From CBDCWO01 sp965223405 (GTDB lineage Bacteria > Bacteroidota > Bacteroidia > Chitinophagales > Saprospiraceae): a stretch of 64,000 nt of DNA. This document shows, in pieces, positions 55,901 through 63,949 of the stretch. The notes beneath the pieces are model-generated. The model had not been told where the DNA came from. It saw nothing but the letters and a program-made list of their open reading frames with translations, and ran no database searches. The position numbers and the translations under genes were made by a program. The stretch's first letter is position 1. Each line of letters begins with the position of its first letter. The stretch is from assembly GCA_965223405.1 (NCBI GenBank), contig CBDCWO010000006.1, positions 6,944,001-7,008,000 on the forward strand. The letters run 5' to 3'.

Positions 55901-56116
55901 TTGGGATATAATTTTCCGAAGAAGATGTATCAGAATCTACCGATACAAAACATCGGATTGTCTTTAATCGCGAAGAACTTGTGGTTGATCCATGCTAATG
56001 TAGATGGCATAGATCCATCAGAGATTACACCAGGCGGAGGAAATTATGTATTCCAGGAAAATGGAATTTTACCAGGAGTAAGATCCTTTGGTGTGAATCT
56101 AAAATTAGGTTTCTAG
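52952..56116 (+). CDS. susC: SusC/RagA-family TonB-dependent outer-membrane transporter
   Basis: 1,054 residues. A signal peptide (LLIVMLAGIFVSSMAQ) is followed by a carboxypeptidase-regulatory domain at residues 22-100 (IEGTVKDQAGEPLIGANVLVKG), the TonB plug at about 105-230 (SALTGKVAGVQVVSASGASLGGSANIRIRGATAL, SISVLKGPSATALYGQRAAGGVILVTTKKGK) and the barrel. The final sequence SFGVNLKLGF ends in Phe, as outer-membrane barrels do. It imports a sugar, peptide or other oligomer with the partner SusD; the substrate is not visible. There is no STN domain, so it does not signal through FecR. susD follows 20 bases later. Confidence 0.95.
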   Translation: MKKLSLLIVMLAGIFVSSMAQRTIEGTVKDQAGEPLIGANVLVKGLSVGDVSDFDGSYTVQVPEGNNILVFSYTGFETQEVTLGSSNQVDVVLVEGITLSEAVVTALGIERDEKSLGYSVQEVDGDKLSLARDQNVASALTGKVAGVQVVSASGASLGGSANIRIRGATALNGGNPLWVVDGTPISDGNFSNSYSGHDYGNLAQDINPDDIESISVLKGPSATALYGQRAAGGVILVTTKKGKARKGIGVTLNSSVTAENVHILPEYQNEYAGGYTKEFIKSIDPVDGKEYNRLNFSADESWGPPIQGQPYRPWWTWYPGTPDYGKVVPLEANPDNVRDFFDTGVTYNNALAMSGGNENTTFRLSYANISQTGVIPNSELNRNNIGINASTELTDKLTLSASINFANTQGKGRPAFGYSPAQGSVLQSFNQWFQRQVDMDQLRNYKNPDGSLRSWNIRSHTNLRPLYWDSPFFTVYENFETDERDRYFGNVTLNYKILDGLSIQASVRRDNYVQRIEERIATGGLAQDRYSERVANSREDNYDFLINYDTEFGDFSFDANAGGGIRKNDFHNNFVRTAGGLNAPNLFNIKASIDRPVTNSFISEKVVRSVYAAANVGYKSMLYLGATLRNDWSSALPTDNNSYLYPSVSGSFVFSELLGGGSFLSYGKIRGSVAQVGSDIGAYQTNFTYGAGVPYGSLASFALPNTLVNEDLKPALTSSYEVGLDVRFFRNRIGFDVTYYDQHAKDQILTLTVPGSSGFNAAIINAGDIQTKGVELAINATPVSTKNLNWDVNFNIAKNTSKVIELADGLNNRRLANWGWGGLSLNAPVGEEWGTFRGRGHKIDEASGKPIITEEGLYVKENNKDLGGLLPDFTGGFRNTIDFMGISLGAFVEFQVGGQFHSVTKMFNSYSGLSPETAGLNDKGNPVRDPVDQGGGVFIEGVLADGTPHSTYADAQDLYEGNLFANNEYWMYDASYVKLREVSLGYNFPKKMYQNLPIQNIGLSLIAKNLWLIHANVDGIDPSEITPGGGNYVFQENGILPGVRSFGVNLKLGF

Positions 56117-56136
56117 AAACAATTTAAAAAAACATT

Positions 56137-57567
56137 ATGAAAAAATATATCGTAAAACTATCAGGGATATTTGCAATTTTTCTCTTTGCAGGATGCAGTG
56201 ATTTCGGAGATATAAATGTAGATCCCAATAACACTACAGAAGTGGCACCAAGTACTTTGCTTACAGCTGTATTACCCAATTTTGGCGGGATAGCAGGAGC
56301 CACTCAACCGGCCTTGTACGTTCAATTCTTTTCTGAAACCCAGTATACCACAGCTTCCAGATATCAAAATGTTAATTTTGATTTTAATGGTTGGTATACT
56401 GGTCCATTAGCCAATTTAAAGCATATTATCGAATTGAATACGAATGAAGCTACGAAGACTGATGCTTTGAATTCAGGCTCAAATGCCAATCAGATTGCAG
56501 TGGCTCGAATATTAATGGCATACTTTTATCAATTTTTAACCGACAGGTGGGGGCCATTACCCTATACACAGGCACTGCAGGGGAGAGAGAACTTTAAGCC
56601 CTCTTATGATTCACAGGAAAGCATATATAAGGACCTTTTGAAGGAACTAAAAGAAGCGGTTGCTCAAATTGACGGGGGAGCTGGTGTGGTTGGTGATTAT
56701 TTGTTTGACGGGGATATGGATAGTTGGAAAAGGTTTGCCAATTCATTGCGCTTGAATATGGCGATGAGAATTTCGGAAGTAGACCCTGGTTTGGCCAAAT
56801 CGGAATTTGTGAATGCGATGAGCGCAGGTATCATCAATTCGGAGAATCAATCGGTTTATTATCCTTTCTTAGCAGAAACTAACAATCAAAATCCATGGTA
56901 TGGTAGATTTATTACCAGAACCGACTACGCCATAAGCTCTACCATGGTGGATTATATGAAACCAGTTGATGATCCTCGTCTGAATGTCTTTGCTGATCCT
57001 GCACCAAACTTTGGTGATGTGCAAGGTATGCCCTATGGCATTGAGGCGGCTGGAGATATACCCAATGCCGACATCTCATTTCCAGGGTCACCTGCAATTA
57101 GAGGTCAGGATGCGCCTTTACCGGTATTTACATATGCGCAAATTTTGTTCTTAAGAGCAGAAGCTGCTGCTCGCGGATGGACTGATGAGGACGCAGAATT
57201 ATTATACTATGATGGTATAAAAGCCAGTTGGGAGCAATGGGGTGTATTTGATCAAGACCTGTTCGATACTTTCAAATCCAATGAACTAATCGCCTGGAAC
57301 GCTGAAAAAGGTCAGGAGTTAATTGGCAATCAAAAATGGGTGGCCTTATTTCCTCACGGTTATGAAAGCTGGGCGGATTGGAGAAGAACCGGATGGCCTA
57401 AACTATCACCAGCTCCGGATGCTCTCAATAAAAGTCTACAGATCCCAGTTCGTCAGGGTTACCCCACGTCGGAAAGAGATTTAAATTCTCAAAATTATGA
57501 GGCTGCTGTAGGAATATTAGGAGGTGAGGATGACCTTCATATTAATCTGTGGTGGGATGTAAACTAA
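56137..57567 (+). CDS. susD: SusD/RagB-family nutrient-binding lipoprotein
   Basis: 476 residues. The lipoprotein signal ends at Cys20 (IFAIFLFAGC). The SusD fold is recognisable by NVDPNNTTEVAPSTLLTAVLP, the TPR-like helices around ARILMAYFYQFLTDRWGPLPYTQAL, and the C-terminal TYAQILFLRAEAAARGWTDED with the closing RDLNSQNYEAAVGILGGEDDLHINLWWD. It matches the SusD/RagB-like_2 type. Anchored to the outer face of the outer membrane, it binds the polymer and passes it to the SusC partner encoded 20 bases upstream. A terminator follows. Confidence 0.95.
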   Translation: MKKYIVKLSGIFAIFLFAGCSDFGDINVDPNNTTEVAPSTLLTAVLPNFGGIAGATQPALYVQFFSETQYTTASRYQNVNFDFNGWYTGPLANLKHIIELNTNEATKTDALNSGSNANQIAVARILMAYFYQFLTDRWGPLPYTQALQGRENFKPSYDSQESIYKDLLKELKEAVAQIDGGAGVVGDYLFDGDMDSWKRFANSLRLNMAMRISEVDPGLAKSEFVNAMSAGIINSENQSVYYPFLAETNNQNPWYGRFITRTDYAISSTMVDYMKPVDDPRLNVFADPAPNFGDVQGMPYGIEAAGDIPNADISFPGSPAIRGQDAPLPVFTYAQILFLRAEAAARGWTDEDAELLYYDGIKASWEQWGVFDQDLFDTFKSNELIAWNAEKGQELIGNQKWVALFPHGYESWADWRRTGWPKLSPAPDALNKSLQIPVRQGYPTSERDLNSQNYEAAVGILGGEDDLHINLWWDVN

Positions 57568-57591
57568 ATTTTGAAAATAAGTTATGTTTAG

Positions 57592-57623
57592 AAGGAGGAA
57601 TACTTTGGTGTTCCTCCTTTTGT
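57592..57623 (+). terminator. Intrinsic terminator after susD
   Basis: AAGGAGGAA (57592-57600) and TTCCTCCTT (57611-57619) form a 9-bp perfect stem with a 10-base loop, followed by T-rich bases (TTTTG). It lies 25 bases after the susD stop and separates susCD from the esterase gene. Confidence 0.75.
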
Positions 57624-57672
57624 CGTCCTTGAACACTTACGCGTCTAAACCTAAATGATTTGGAAAAATTTT

Positions 57673-57713
57673 CCGAATTGTGCAATTTCTAAGAAATTGT
57701 AATCCTTATTTTG
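57673..57713 (+). promoter_or_regulatory. Repeated promoter module, copy 3 (esterase promoter)
   Basis: CCGAATTGTGCAATTT starts at 57673, and the -7-like TTATTTTG ends at 57713, 40 bases from the box start. It is the third occurrence of the susC upstream module. The esterase ATG is 51 bases downstream, so no leader hairpin separates them. Confidence 0.5.
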
Positions 57714-57763
57714 CAACTTTGATTTGATAATAAAATTTGATATTCACAGAGCGTTAAGTTAGC

Positions 57764-58846
57764 ATGTGGTTTTTAATTTTTTGGTTATTATTCGATTTTC
57801 ATGATATTGAAAGCCAAGGGCAAAAAAGTCATGAAATTGGACGGATTAAAGAGCATCAGATAAAAGGAAGAACAATAAGTATATATTTACCTCCTCACTA
57901 TGAAAAAACAAGCAATCATTCATATCCGGTAGTCTTCTTTAATGATGGTCAATGGATTTTTGATAAAGGTTGGCTACTGCAGGATTCTTTAGATAAGTGG
58001 ATTGCCGATCAATTGATTAAACCATTGGTGATTGTGGGTATTCATACAGATCAGACACGGAATAGCGATTTGATACCCTATCATGATCCCTGGATCACAC
58101 AAAACTGGGGCTCCTACACACCTAGTGCAAATAGTTATAGCAACTTGGTTAGAAAGCATATTCTCCCATTTGTTACTAAAAAATACAACGTTGCTCAAGA
58201 CTATAGAAATAGAGCCTTCATGGGTGCCTCTTTTGGAGGACTGCATGTACTTTGGGAAAACTTTAATAATCCGAGTTATTGGGGAATGATCGCCGCATTT
58301 TCGCCCTCTCTTTGGGTCAAAGATTTTACAGTGCTCAAGGATCTGACACATAGCAATTCTATAATCTGGTTCGATATTGGAGCTACCACGGGAGAATGGA
58401 ATTATTACATACCATTCATTGATAGCTTGTTACAATACGGATATATCTATGGTGAGAATCTGTATTACTATGAAGATCCACAGGGCAGACATCAAGGTAA
58501 GGACTGGGTGAAGAGAATGCGATTTCCACTACAAATTTTTGCCGGTACAAACCGTAATTCAAAAATAGTGGATTGGCATATAAAGATAGAGGTAATCCAA
58601 AGTGCTCAAAATCCATCTCGATACTTCCAAAGAATTAACCCCATCATCTCACTCGAAAACGGTGTCCAATATTCTGCTGCTAATCAGGCGACATACCAAC
58701 TTCTTAACCATGCTTCAGGTAGATTATCCCGAGATGGGGCATTTACTTTTATGGGTTCCGAAGACCTGAAAGTACAGATTAAGTATCAGCACTTAGTTGA
58801 AAATATCACGATAAGTTATAAACAGATCCATCAACAGAAGCATTAA
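57764..58846 (+). CDS. Secreted esterase (Fes/IroE-like alpha/beta hydrolase)
   Basis: 360 residues. A short hydrophobic N-terminal helix (MWFLIFWLLF) may be a signal peptide or anchor. The esterase fold of the enterochelin-esterase/PF00756 family follows: HQIKGRTISIYLPPHYEKTSNHSYPVVFFNDGQ, the nucleophile elbow GASFGG (Ser156), and IWFDIGATTGEWNYYIPFIDSL with a His in EDPQGRHQGKDW. The last 100 residues form an extra beta-sandwich (VLIE-type ITISYK end). With its own promoter of the susC type, it probably de-esterifies the substrate imported by SusCD; this link is inferred from the shared promoter. Confidence 0.83.
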   Translation: MWFLIFWLLFDFHDIESQGQKSHEIGRIKEHQIKGRTISIYLPPHYEKTSNHSYPVVFFNDGQWIFDKGWLLQDSLDKWIADQLIKPLVIVGIHTDQTRNSDLIPYHDPWITQNWGSYTPSANSYSNLVRKHILPFVTKKYNVAQDYRNRAFMGASFGGLHVLWENFNNPSYWGMIAAFSPSLWVKDFTVLKDLTHSNSIIWFDIGATTGEWNYYIPFIDSLLQYGYIYGENLYYYEDPQGRHQGKDWVKRMRFPLQIFAGTNRNSKIVDWHIKIEVIQSAQNPSRYFQRINPIISLENGVQYSAANQATYQLLNHASGRLSRDGAFTFMGSEDLKVQIKYQHLVENITISYKQIHQQKH

Positions 58847-58882
58847 ACAATACAAGCCATAACGTGTTCCTAATCTCCATTT

Positions 58883-58900
58883 ATCACATGATTATGTGAT
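58883..58900. promoter_or_regulatory. 18-bp palindrome upstream of the histidine kinase gene
   Basis: ATCACAT-GATT-ATGTGAT is a perfect 7-bp inverted repeat with a 4-base spacer. No T-run follows, so it is more likely a regulator site than a terminator. It lies 110 bases upstream of the kinase start and 37 after the esterase stop. Confidence 0.4.
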
Positions 58901-58992
58901 GGTATTAATGTCTAATAGTAAAGAAATTTAACCAATATAGTCATGTATTAAATCGTCCCGAACAGACAGACTACATTATACGTTTTAATTTA

Positions 58993-59490
58993 ATGAATCA
59001 GGGAATAATTCAGTTATTATTTCGATTGCTCATAATCTGTTGTCTGATTCCAGGCTCGATAACGGCACAACATTTGGATTTTCAATACGCGGTAAATGAG
59101 ACTAATGGGCTCTCCTATCCATATATTAAGGATATCCTAATTGATCACCAAGATTATTTATGGATTGCTACTTCCTATGGATTGAATCGGTACGATGGAA
59201 GCACTCTTACCAATTATTTCTACAATCCACTAGATACCGGTTCCATTTCTGCAAACAGCATAGAACGTATTTTTGAGGGACCTGATCACAACATTTGGGT
59301 AACGTTGTCAACCGGAGGTTTTTGCCAACTGCATTCAGTCCGAAACCAATTTACATTTCATCAACCAAAACTTCCTGGCTCCGCTGTAGGAGCCTTCTAT
59401 ATTCGGGATATTCAATGGGATGAATTGGGAAATTCCTATCTATTGACATTCAAGGGTGCATTTCAAAATGTCCCGATGTTTTACATTTAA
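58993..59490 (+). pseudogene. Histidine kinase, N-terminal part cut off by the insertion sequence
   Basis: The ATG at 58993 begins a signal peptide (LLFRLLIICCLIPGSITAQ) and the first blades of a two-component regulator propeller (YPYIKDILIDHQDYLWIATSYGLNRYDGS, NSIERIFEGPDHNIWVTLSTGGF). At base 59454 an insertion sequence begins, and the frame runs into it for 12 foreign residues before a stop at 59488-59490. The true gene continues after the element at 60747. Removal of the element and one 8-bp target copy restores the frame TFNGLYQLGPNEK and a 1,004-residue kinase. As it stands, the fragment lacks its membrane, dimerisation and ATPase parts. Confidence 0.9.
59446..59453. repeat. Target-site duplication of the insertion sequence, left copy
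   Basis: ACATTCAA, identical to the bases just beyond the right end of the element (60747-60754). An 8-bp target duplication is consistent with DDE transposition. Confidence 0.93.
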
Positions 59491-60465
59491 TTAAGCTACG
59501 CGTCTTAAATAATCAGTAATTATATCCCAATGTCCGCTTTTGTTCAGAACTCTGAGGTTAATCATATTTTGAAGTCCTTCCATTGACCATCTTTGACCTG
59601 ATAGTTTCATTCTTTTTTGTAGCACATTACGATGGGCAGCTTCTATGGCTCCAGAGCCTATTAGCAATCCTTGTTCCAAGTAGGATGGATAGTCCATTTT
59701 TGACGCATTTCTTTGCAAATAGCCCATTAATTTACTTTTCGCTACTTTTTTTGCTTTTGTATTGCAATTCAATTGATCGATTCGTTCTATTAGGCTATCA
59801 TAGCCTAATTCCTTTAGTAATGATCCGGTTTGTTGCATCCATTCTTTGAACTTATTCCTACCTTTGATACAAAGTTTGGCATATTTAGATATATTTTCCA
59901 TTGCATGATAAAAGTCCAATATTTGAAGTGCTTCTGGGTATTCTGCCTTTACCCAATTCTGTATCCATATCGCACCATCATTTATATACACCAAACGTTT
60001 ACCTAGCTTCGAGTAGTCATCCAATAACGTCGATATCTTTAGTTCAAATTCTTTATGACAGCCTAAGTGAGCGACGTATTCACTGTCTCTAATCCACTGT
60101 CTATCTGTACCTTCTGGTAATATCGAGCTGCCTTTGAATACCCTGCCCAACTTCACCTCCTTCCATTTATCTTCTTTGGTAAACAACTGAGATCCGTCCA
60201 CTTGACAATAAACTATATCTGTCGGACCAACATTGGGCTTGTCATACCGATCTTCTTCATCCACCCATTGCCTTGCTTGTTGACCCATCCCATCAGTTAG
60301 CCGATATATCGCCGTATCGTTCGTTTCTATTTCTAACAATCTGTTAGCTACTGATGCTCCATCTTCATAACAACTATGCTGTCCGATGAATACCAACTTG
60401 CCCTCCAAATAAGGACTCACTTTTACCGATTCAATTTGTTCAATATAAGAATGTGACTTGTTCAA
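59491..60465 (-). CDS. DDE transposase of the insertion sequence, C-terminal piece
   Basis: 324 codons from a TTG. Three acidic positions suit a DDE nuclease: VYCQVDGSQLF, LVYINDGAIWIQNW and GSGAIEAAHR. The last is followed by QKRMKLSGQRWSMEGLQNM, the style seen in ISKra4 and ISLre2 transposases. Upstream, a second frame of 68 codons (60467-60673) carries the N-terminal part. The true protein is most likely the fusion of the two, about 393 residues, with the frame changing in an A10 run at about 60506-60515. The TTG start is therefore not the real beginning. It cuts and joins the element ends. Confidence 0.8.
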   Translation of the reverse strand: MNKSHSYIEQIESVKVSPYLEGKLVFIGQHSCYEDGASVANRLLEIETNDTAIYRLTDGMGQQARQWVDEEDRYDKPNVGPTDIVYCQVDGSQLFTKEDKWKEVKLGRVFKGSSILPEGTDRQWIRDSEYVAHLGCHKEFELKISTLLDDYSKLGKRLVYINDGAIWIQNWVKAEYPEALQILDFYHAMENISKYAKLCIKGRNKFKEWMQQTGSLLKELGYDSLIERIDQLNCNTKAKKVAKSKLMGYLQRNASKMDYPSYLEQGLLIGSGAIEAAHRNVLQKRMKLSGQRWSMEGLQNMINLRVLNKSGHWDIITDYLRRVA

Positions 60466-60466
60466 C

Positions 60467-60673
60467 TCAATTTTTCCAAAACCGCTTTGAATTCTCTTTT
60501 TTTTTTCGGTTTACAACAGGTTCACCAAGCGAACTTTCAAATAATTCCCGACCAAAGTCTTTCATCAAATACGTGAATTTCTCCTCGTAATCATAAAAAC
60601 TCTCTGTGCCGTCTAGGTTCTCTACATCATTCAACAGGCGGTCAAACTTTTTTTGTAATTTAACCCTGTCCAT
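60467..60673 (-). CDS. Transposase N-terminal piece before the A10 run
   Basis: 68 codons, beginning at an ATG (MDRVKLQKKFDRLLNDVENLDG), and ending after NRKKKENSKRFWKN. It is helical and charged, as transposase N-terminal regions are. The last lysines come from an A10 tract on the minus strand; reading with one fewer A (or two more) continues directly into the C-terminal piece. Either programmed slippage joins the halves, or a one-base change has broken the gene. Confidence 0.7.
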   Translation of the reverse strand: MDRVKLQKKFDRLLNDVENLDGTESFYDYEEKFTYLMKDFGRELFESSLGEPVVNRKKKENSKRFWKN

Positions 60674-60746
60674 GATTTCTCTATTTTGGTTGTATAGCTA
60701 ATTTAACACATATATTTCAATTTTCTGGACATTTTGAAATGCACCC

Positions 60747-60754
60747 ACATTCAA
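60747..60754. repeat. Target-site duplication of the insertion sequence, right copy
   Basis: ACATTCAA, identical to 59446-59453 on the other side of the element. Confidence 0.93.
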
Positions 60755-63308
60755 CGGCTTGTATCAATTAGGACCCAATGAAAAAAACTACTCCCGCGTA
60801 CCAGATCAACCGGAGACCAAAGTCATGGAAATTCAGACTTCAGAAAATATTTTATGGTTAGGTACGGAGGAAGGATTGTACTATTACCGAAACAAAAAAT
60901 TCGTGCAAGTTGACAGCCAATTTACCCAATATATTCAACCTCTTGATTCGATGGCGATTATTTATGGAAATGAGTCCAAGATTAAAAAGTGGGATTCCTA
61001 CCATGGCTCCACCACCCTGAAAAAAAGTGCCATCCCTAAAAAGATGAAAATATACCCTGGATGCCCGGTTCTTGTTTATATCTCTACAGATTCCGTCTAT
61101 AGTTACGATCAACAAAAAAATAAACTGATCCCGATTTTCGCTACAGGTCAATGGTCACCGATTGAAGTAAAAAACCATATTCCCGGATTCCTGGACCAGC
61201 AAAATGGATTTTGGTGTTTTGAAGATACCAGCTTGAAGTTTAAGGGATATTTATCCCTACCTACGTATCCACAGCAAATCCTAATTCACCAAAGATTAAG
61301 GACGTTAGTGGTAAATAATAAATATGAACTTGGCATTTATCGCATAAATGAAAATCCCTCACCCCTTTTGAATCTTGACCTTCCCCAAATCAATCACATT
61401 TACAGCAATAATGGTAATGCTATTATCAGTACGAATCAGGGAATAATCACTTTTGATATCGAGCACTCTGAATTGAGCGAGCATGAGTTGTTCCGAAACC
61501 AAAGCGTGAATTTGTCTTTTCATGATCGAGATGGAAATTGGTGGTACGGATTGGATCGAGGGCTACTGGTTGTTCAAAAGAAACAGCGGAAGGGAATTCA
61601 TCTAAAAAGCTTATTTGTATATCAACTTGATCAAGACCAAGAAGGTCATATATGGGCTTTAACTAATCGAGGTGTATCCGTCTACGACCACCATAGCTGG
61701 CATCACCTTTCGGTGACTAAAGGTGAGCTACCGACACCCTTCATCAGAACACTTATGATTGATAAAAAGGGGAGGATTTGGATCGGTAGTGAGAAATTTG
61801 GGCTCCTGGAAATAGTTTATAACAGCTCAGATGGTATTGTCTCTGAGGGTTTTACCTTTAAAAGCTATACGTACAAAGGAAACCGAACCAATCCCTACCA
61901 AAGTAATACAACCAATCAAATTGTAGGCTGGCGGGATGAATTAATACTTGGTAATTATAGTTCAGGAATATTAAGGTTTAATCCGAATACACATGTTTTT
62001 TATCCTTATCTATTCCTGGATGAAACGCCGATGCACAATATCAGGAGTATGGTTATCGGTCCCGATTCGTGCCTGTGGTTCTCCAGTATTGACGGCTTTT
62101 TTAAACTCAACCTGGAAACGAATAAGTATAAAAGAATCCGATTACCATCGCCTTCTGAATTTTCATTTATCTCCGGAGCTGCAATCCGTTTAGATTCTCA
62201 CATTCTTTTTGGAACAGATGCTGGAGTCTTGTGTTATGATACCGCTCATTTTAATAGTACGAACACCCTCATTCCAAAAGTACATTTCCATCGGATTTAT
62301 ATCAATGGGAATGAGCTAAAGAATGATTTCTCTTCCCCAATCACCTTGAATCATTACGAGAATAATATAAAAGTCCACTATGGTGTAGTTGACTACCTCG
62401 AATCTCAATCTACCCTGTATCAATATTGGTTGGAAGGAATCCATTCAAATTGGCAGCAAGCGGGATCACAAAAAAATCTATATTTTGCCTCGATTCCACC
62501 TGGAGAATACCTATTCAAAGTAAAGGCTAGTGGTGCAGATTACCAATGGAACGAAGAGTTTGAATCCTTTGCTTTTATTATTCACCCACCCTTTTGGAAA
62601 ACCTGGCTTTTCCGTTTGATCCTGGTTGGGCTGGGGATTACTATCATTGGAGCTTATATTCGAAATCGAATAAATGCTCGTAATCGCGAAATAGTGATTT
62701 CTGAAAAAATCAGAGGAAAAGCAGCGGCTGATTTTCACGATGAAATGGGTAATCGCATTGCGCGTCTTTCTCTGTTCGCCGAAATTTTGGAAAAAACAAT
62801 GATCAATCCTTCCTCAGACTCAACCCTTTACCTCAAGCGGATCCAGTCTACTGCTACCGATATTCATCATGTTATGCGCGATTTTCTGTGGGCACTGGAT
62901 CCCCAAAAGGATCGTGCAACGGACTTGGCAATTCTGATTAAAGATTTTGGTGAAGAATTATTTTCCGGATCCGGTATTGTTTTTCGAAGTAATCCTATTC
63001 CGGAAGAATTTGAGGAAATTGTGCTTACCCTGGACAAAAAGCGACATGGTTTGATGATCTTTAAAGAAGCAATGACCAATGTAATGAAACACGCGGAAGC
63101 TCGCAATGTCTACTTGTCATTTGGGGTAGAGGATGCTGAATTTAAAATAAAACTGCGAGATGACGGCCAAGGTTTTGTAATTCCAGAACAAAACAAAGGG
63201 CTGGGCCTCGATAACATGAAAAGGCGTGCTACAAATATTGACAGCAAGTTAAAACTCGAACGCAATGAAACAGGAGGAACCTCAGTTATTCTATTCTGCA
63301 AAATCTAA
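60747..63308 (+). pseudogene. Histidine kinase, C-terminal part after the insertion sequence
   Basis: The frame resumes at the right target copy and stays open to a stop at 63306-63308. It contains more propeller blades (ILWLGTEEGLYYYRN, IWALTNRGVSVYDHHSW, RIWIGSEKFGLLEI), a Y_Y_Y strand domain (YQYWLEGIHSNWQQAGSQKN, IPPGEYLFKVKASGADYQW), one membrane helix (WLFRLILVGLGITIIGAYI), a HisKA_3 dimerisation segment with the phosphorylated His (AAADFHDEMGNRIARLSLF) and an ATPase domain (FKEAMTNVMKHAEARN, DDGQGF, GLGLDNMKRRA). It lacks a signal peptide and start region, so the kinase is probably inactive unless the element excises or an internal start is used. Confidence 0.9.
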
Positions 63309-63313
63309 ATAAT

Positions 63314-63949
63314 ATGATACACATTTGGCTGGTAGAAGACGACCACATTATTGCCGATAGCCTGATCCGGATCTTTAGCACTTCAGAAAGCTGCCGAATA
63401 TCCAGGCATTTTATCCATGCAGAGGCATATCTGGACTGTTTAGCAAAGGAAAGAACACCGGATATTGTACTCATGGATATTTCACTACCGGGTATCAATG
63501 GCATTGAAGCTGTTAAACATACCAAACAAATATTCCGCGAAATTGAGATTATCATGTTGACCGTACATGTCGATGATCAAATGGTCTTCGATGCCCTTTG
63601 TGCCGGTGCATCGGGGTACTTGCTTAAGAGCACCTCCACCAAAAAAATTCACGAAGCCATCCATGAAGTAAAACGAGGTGGTGCACCGATGAGTACTCAA
63701 ATCGCACGAATGGTCATCAATAGCTTTAATTCATCGGTGTCCTCTCCATTATCAGAACGTGAACAAGAAGTACTTTCCTTACTTTGTGAAGGAAAAAGCT
63801 ATAAAATGATCGCTGATGATTTATTCATTAGCATGGATACGGTCCGAACCCATATCAGACATATTTATAAAAAACTAGAAGTGAATTCAAGTACAGAGGC
63901 CGTAGCGAAAGCATTTAAAAACAAGTGGGTTTCCCAAAAGAAAATATAA
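63314..63949 (+). CDS. NarL/LuxR-family response regulator
   Basis: 211 residues. A receiver domain (residues 1-120) has the acidic pocket VEDDH, the phosphorylated Asp55 (LMDISLPG), the Thr/Ser strand IIMLTVH and the final Lys of LLKSTS. A LuxR-type helix-turn-helix at about 145-205 (SSPLSEREQEVLSLLCEGKSYKMIADDL, TVRTHIRHIYKKLEVNS) binds DNA. The ATG is 5 bases after the kinase stop, so the two form one operon; the kinase is broken by the insertion, leaving this regulator without its main partner. Its likely targets are the susC and esterase promoters, but that is inference. Confidence 0.93.
   Translation: MIHIWLVEDDHIIADSLIRIFSTSESCRISRHFIHAEAYLDCLAKERTPDIVLMDISLPGINGIEAVKHTKQIFREIEIIMLTVHVDDQMVFDALCAGASGYLLKSTSTKKIHEAIHEVKRGGAPMSTQIARMVINSFNSSVSSPLSEREQEVLSLLCEGKSYKMIADDLFISMDTVRTHIRHIYKKLEVNSSTEAVAKAFKNKWVSQKKI

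Larger units (their letters stand above)
59454..60746 (-). mobile_element. Insertion sequence, 1,293 bp, ISKra4/ISLre2-like
   Basis: The ends are a 20-bp perfect terminal inverted repeat, GGGTGCATTTCAAAATGTCC, at 59454-59473 and 60727-60746. It is flanked by the 8-bp duplication ACATTCAA. Two minus-strand frames inside encode a transposase in two pieces separated by a shift at an A10 run. The transposase fits the ISKra4/ISLre2 style (see its entry), but the exact family is uncertain. The perfect target copies and inverted repeats suggest a recent insertion. Confidence 0.92.
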
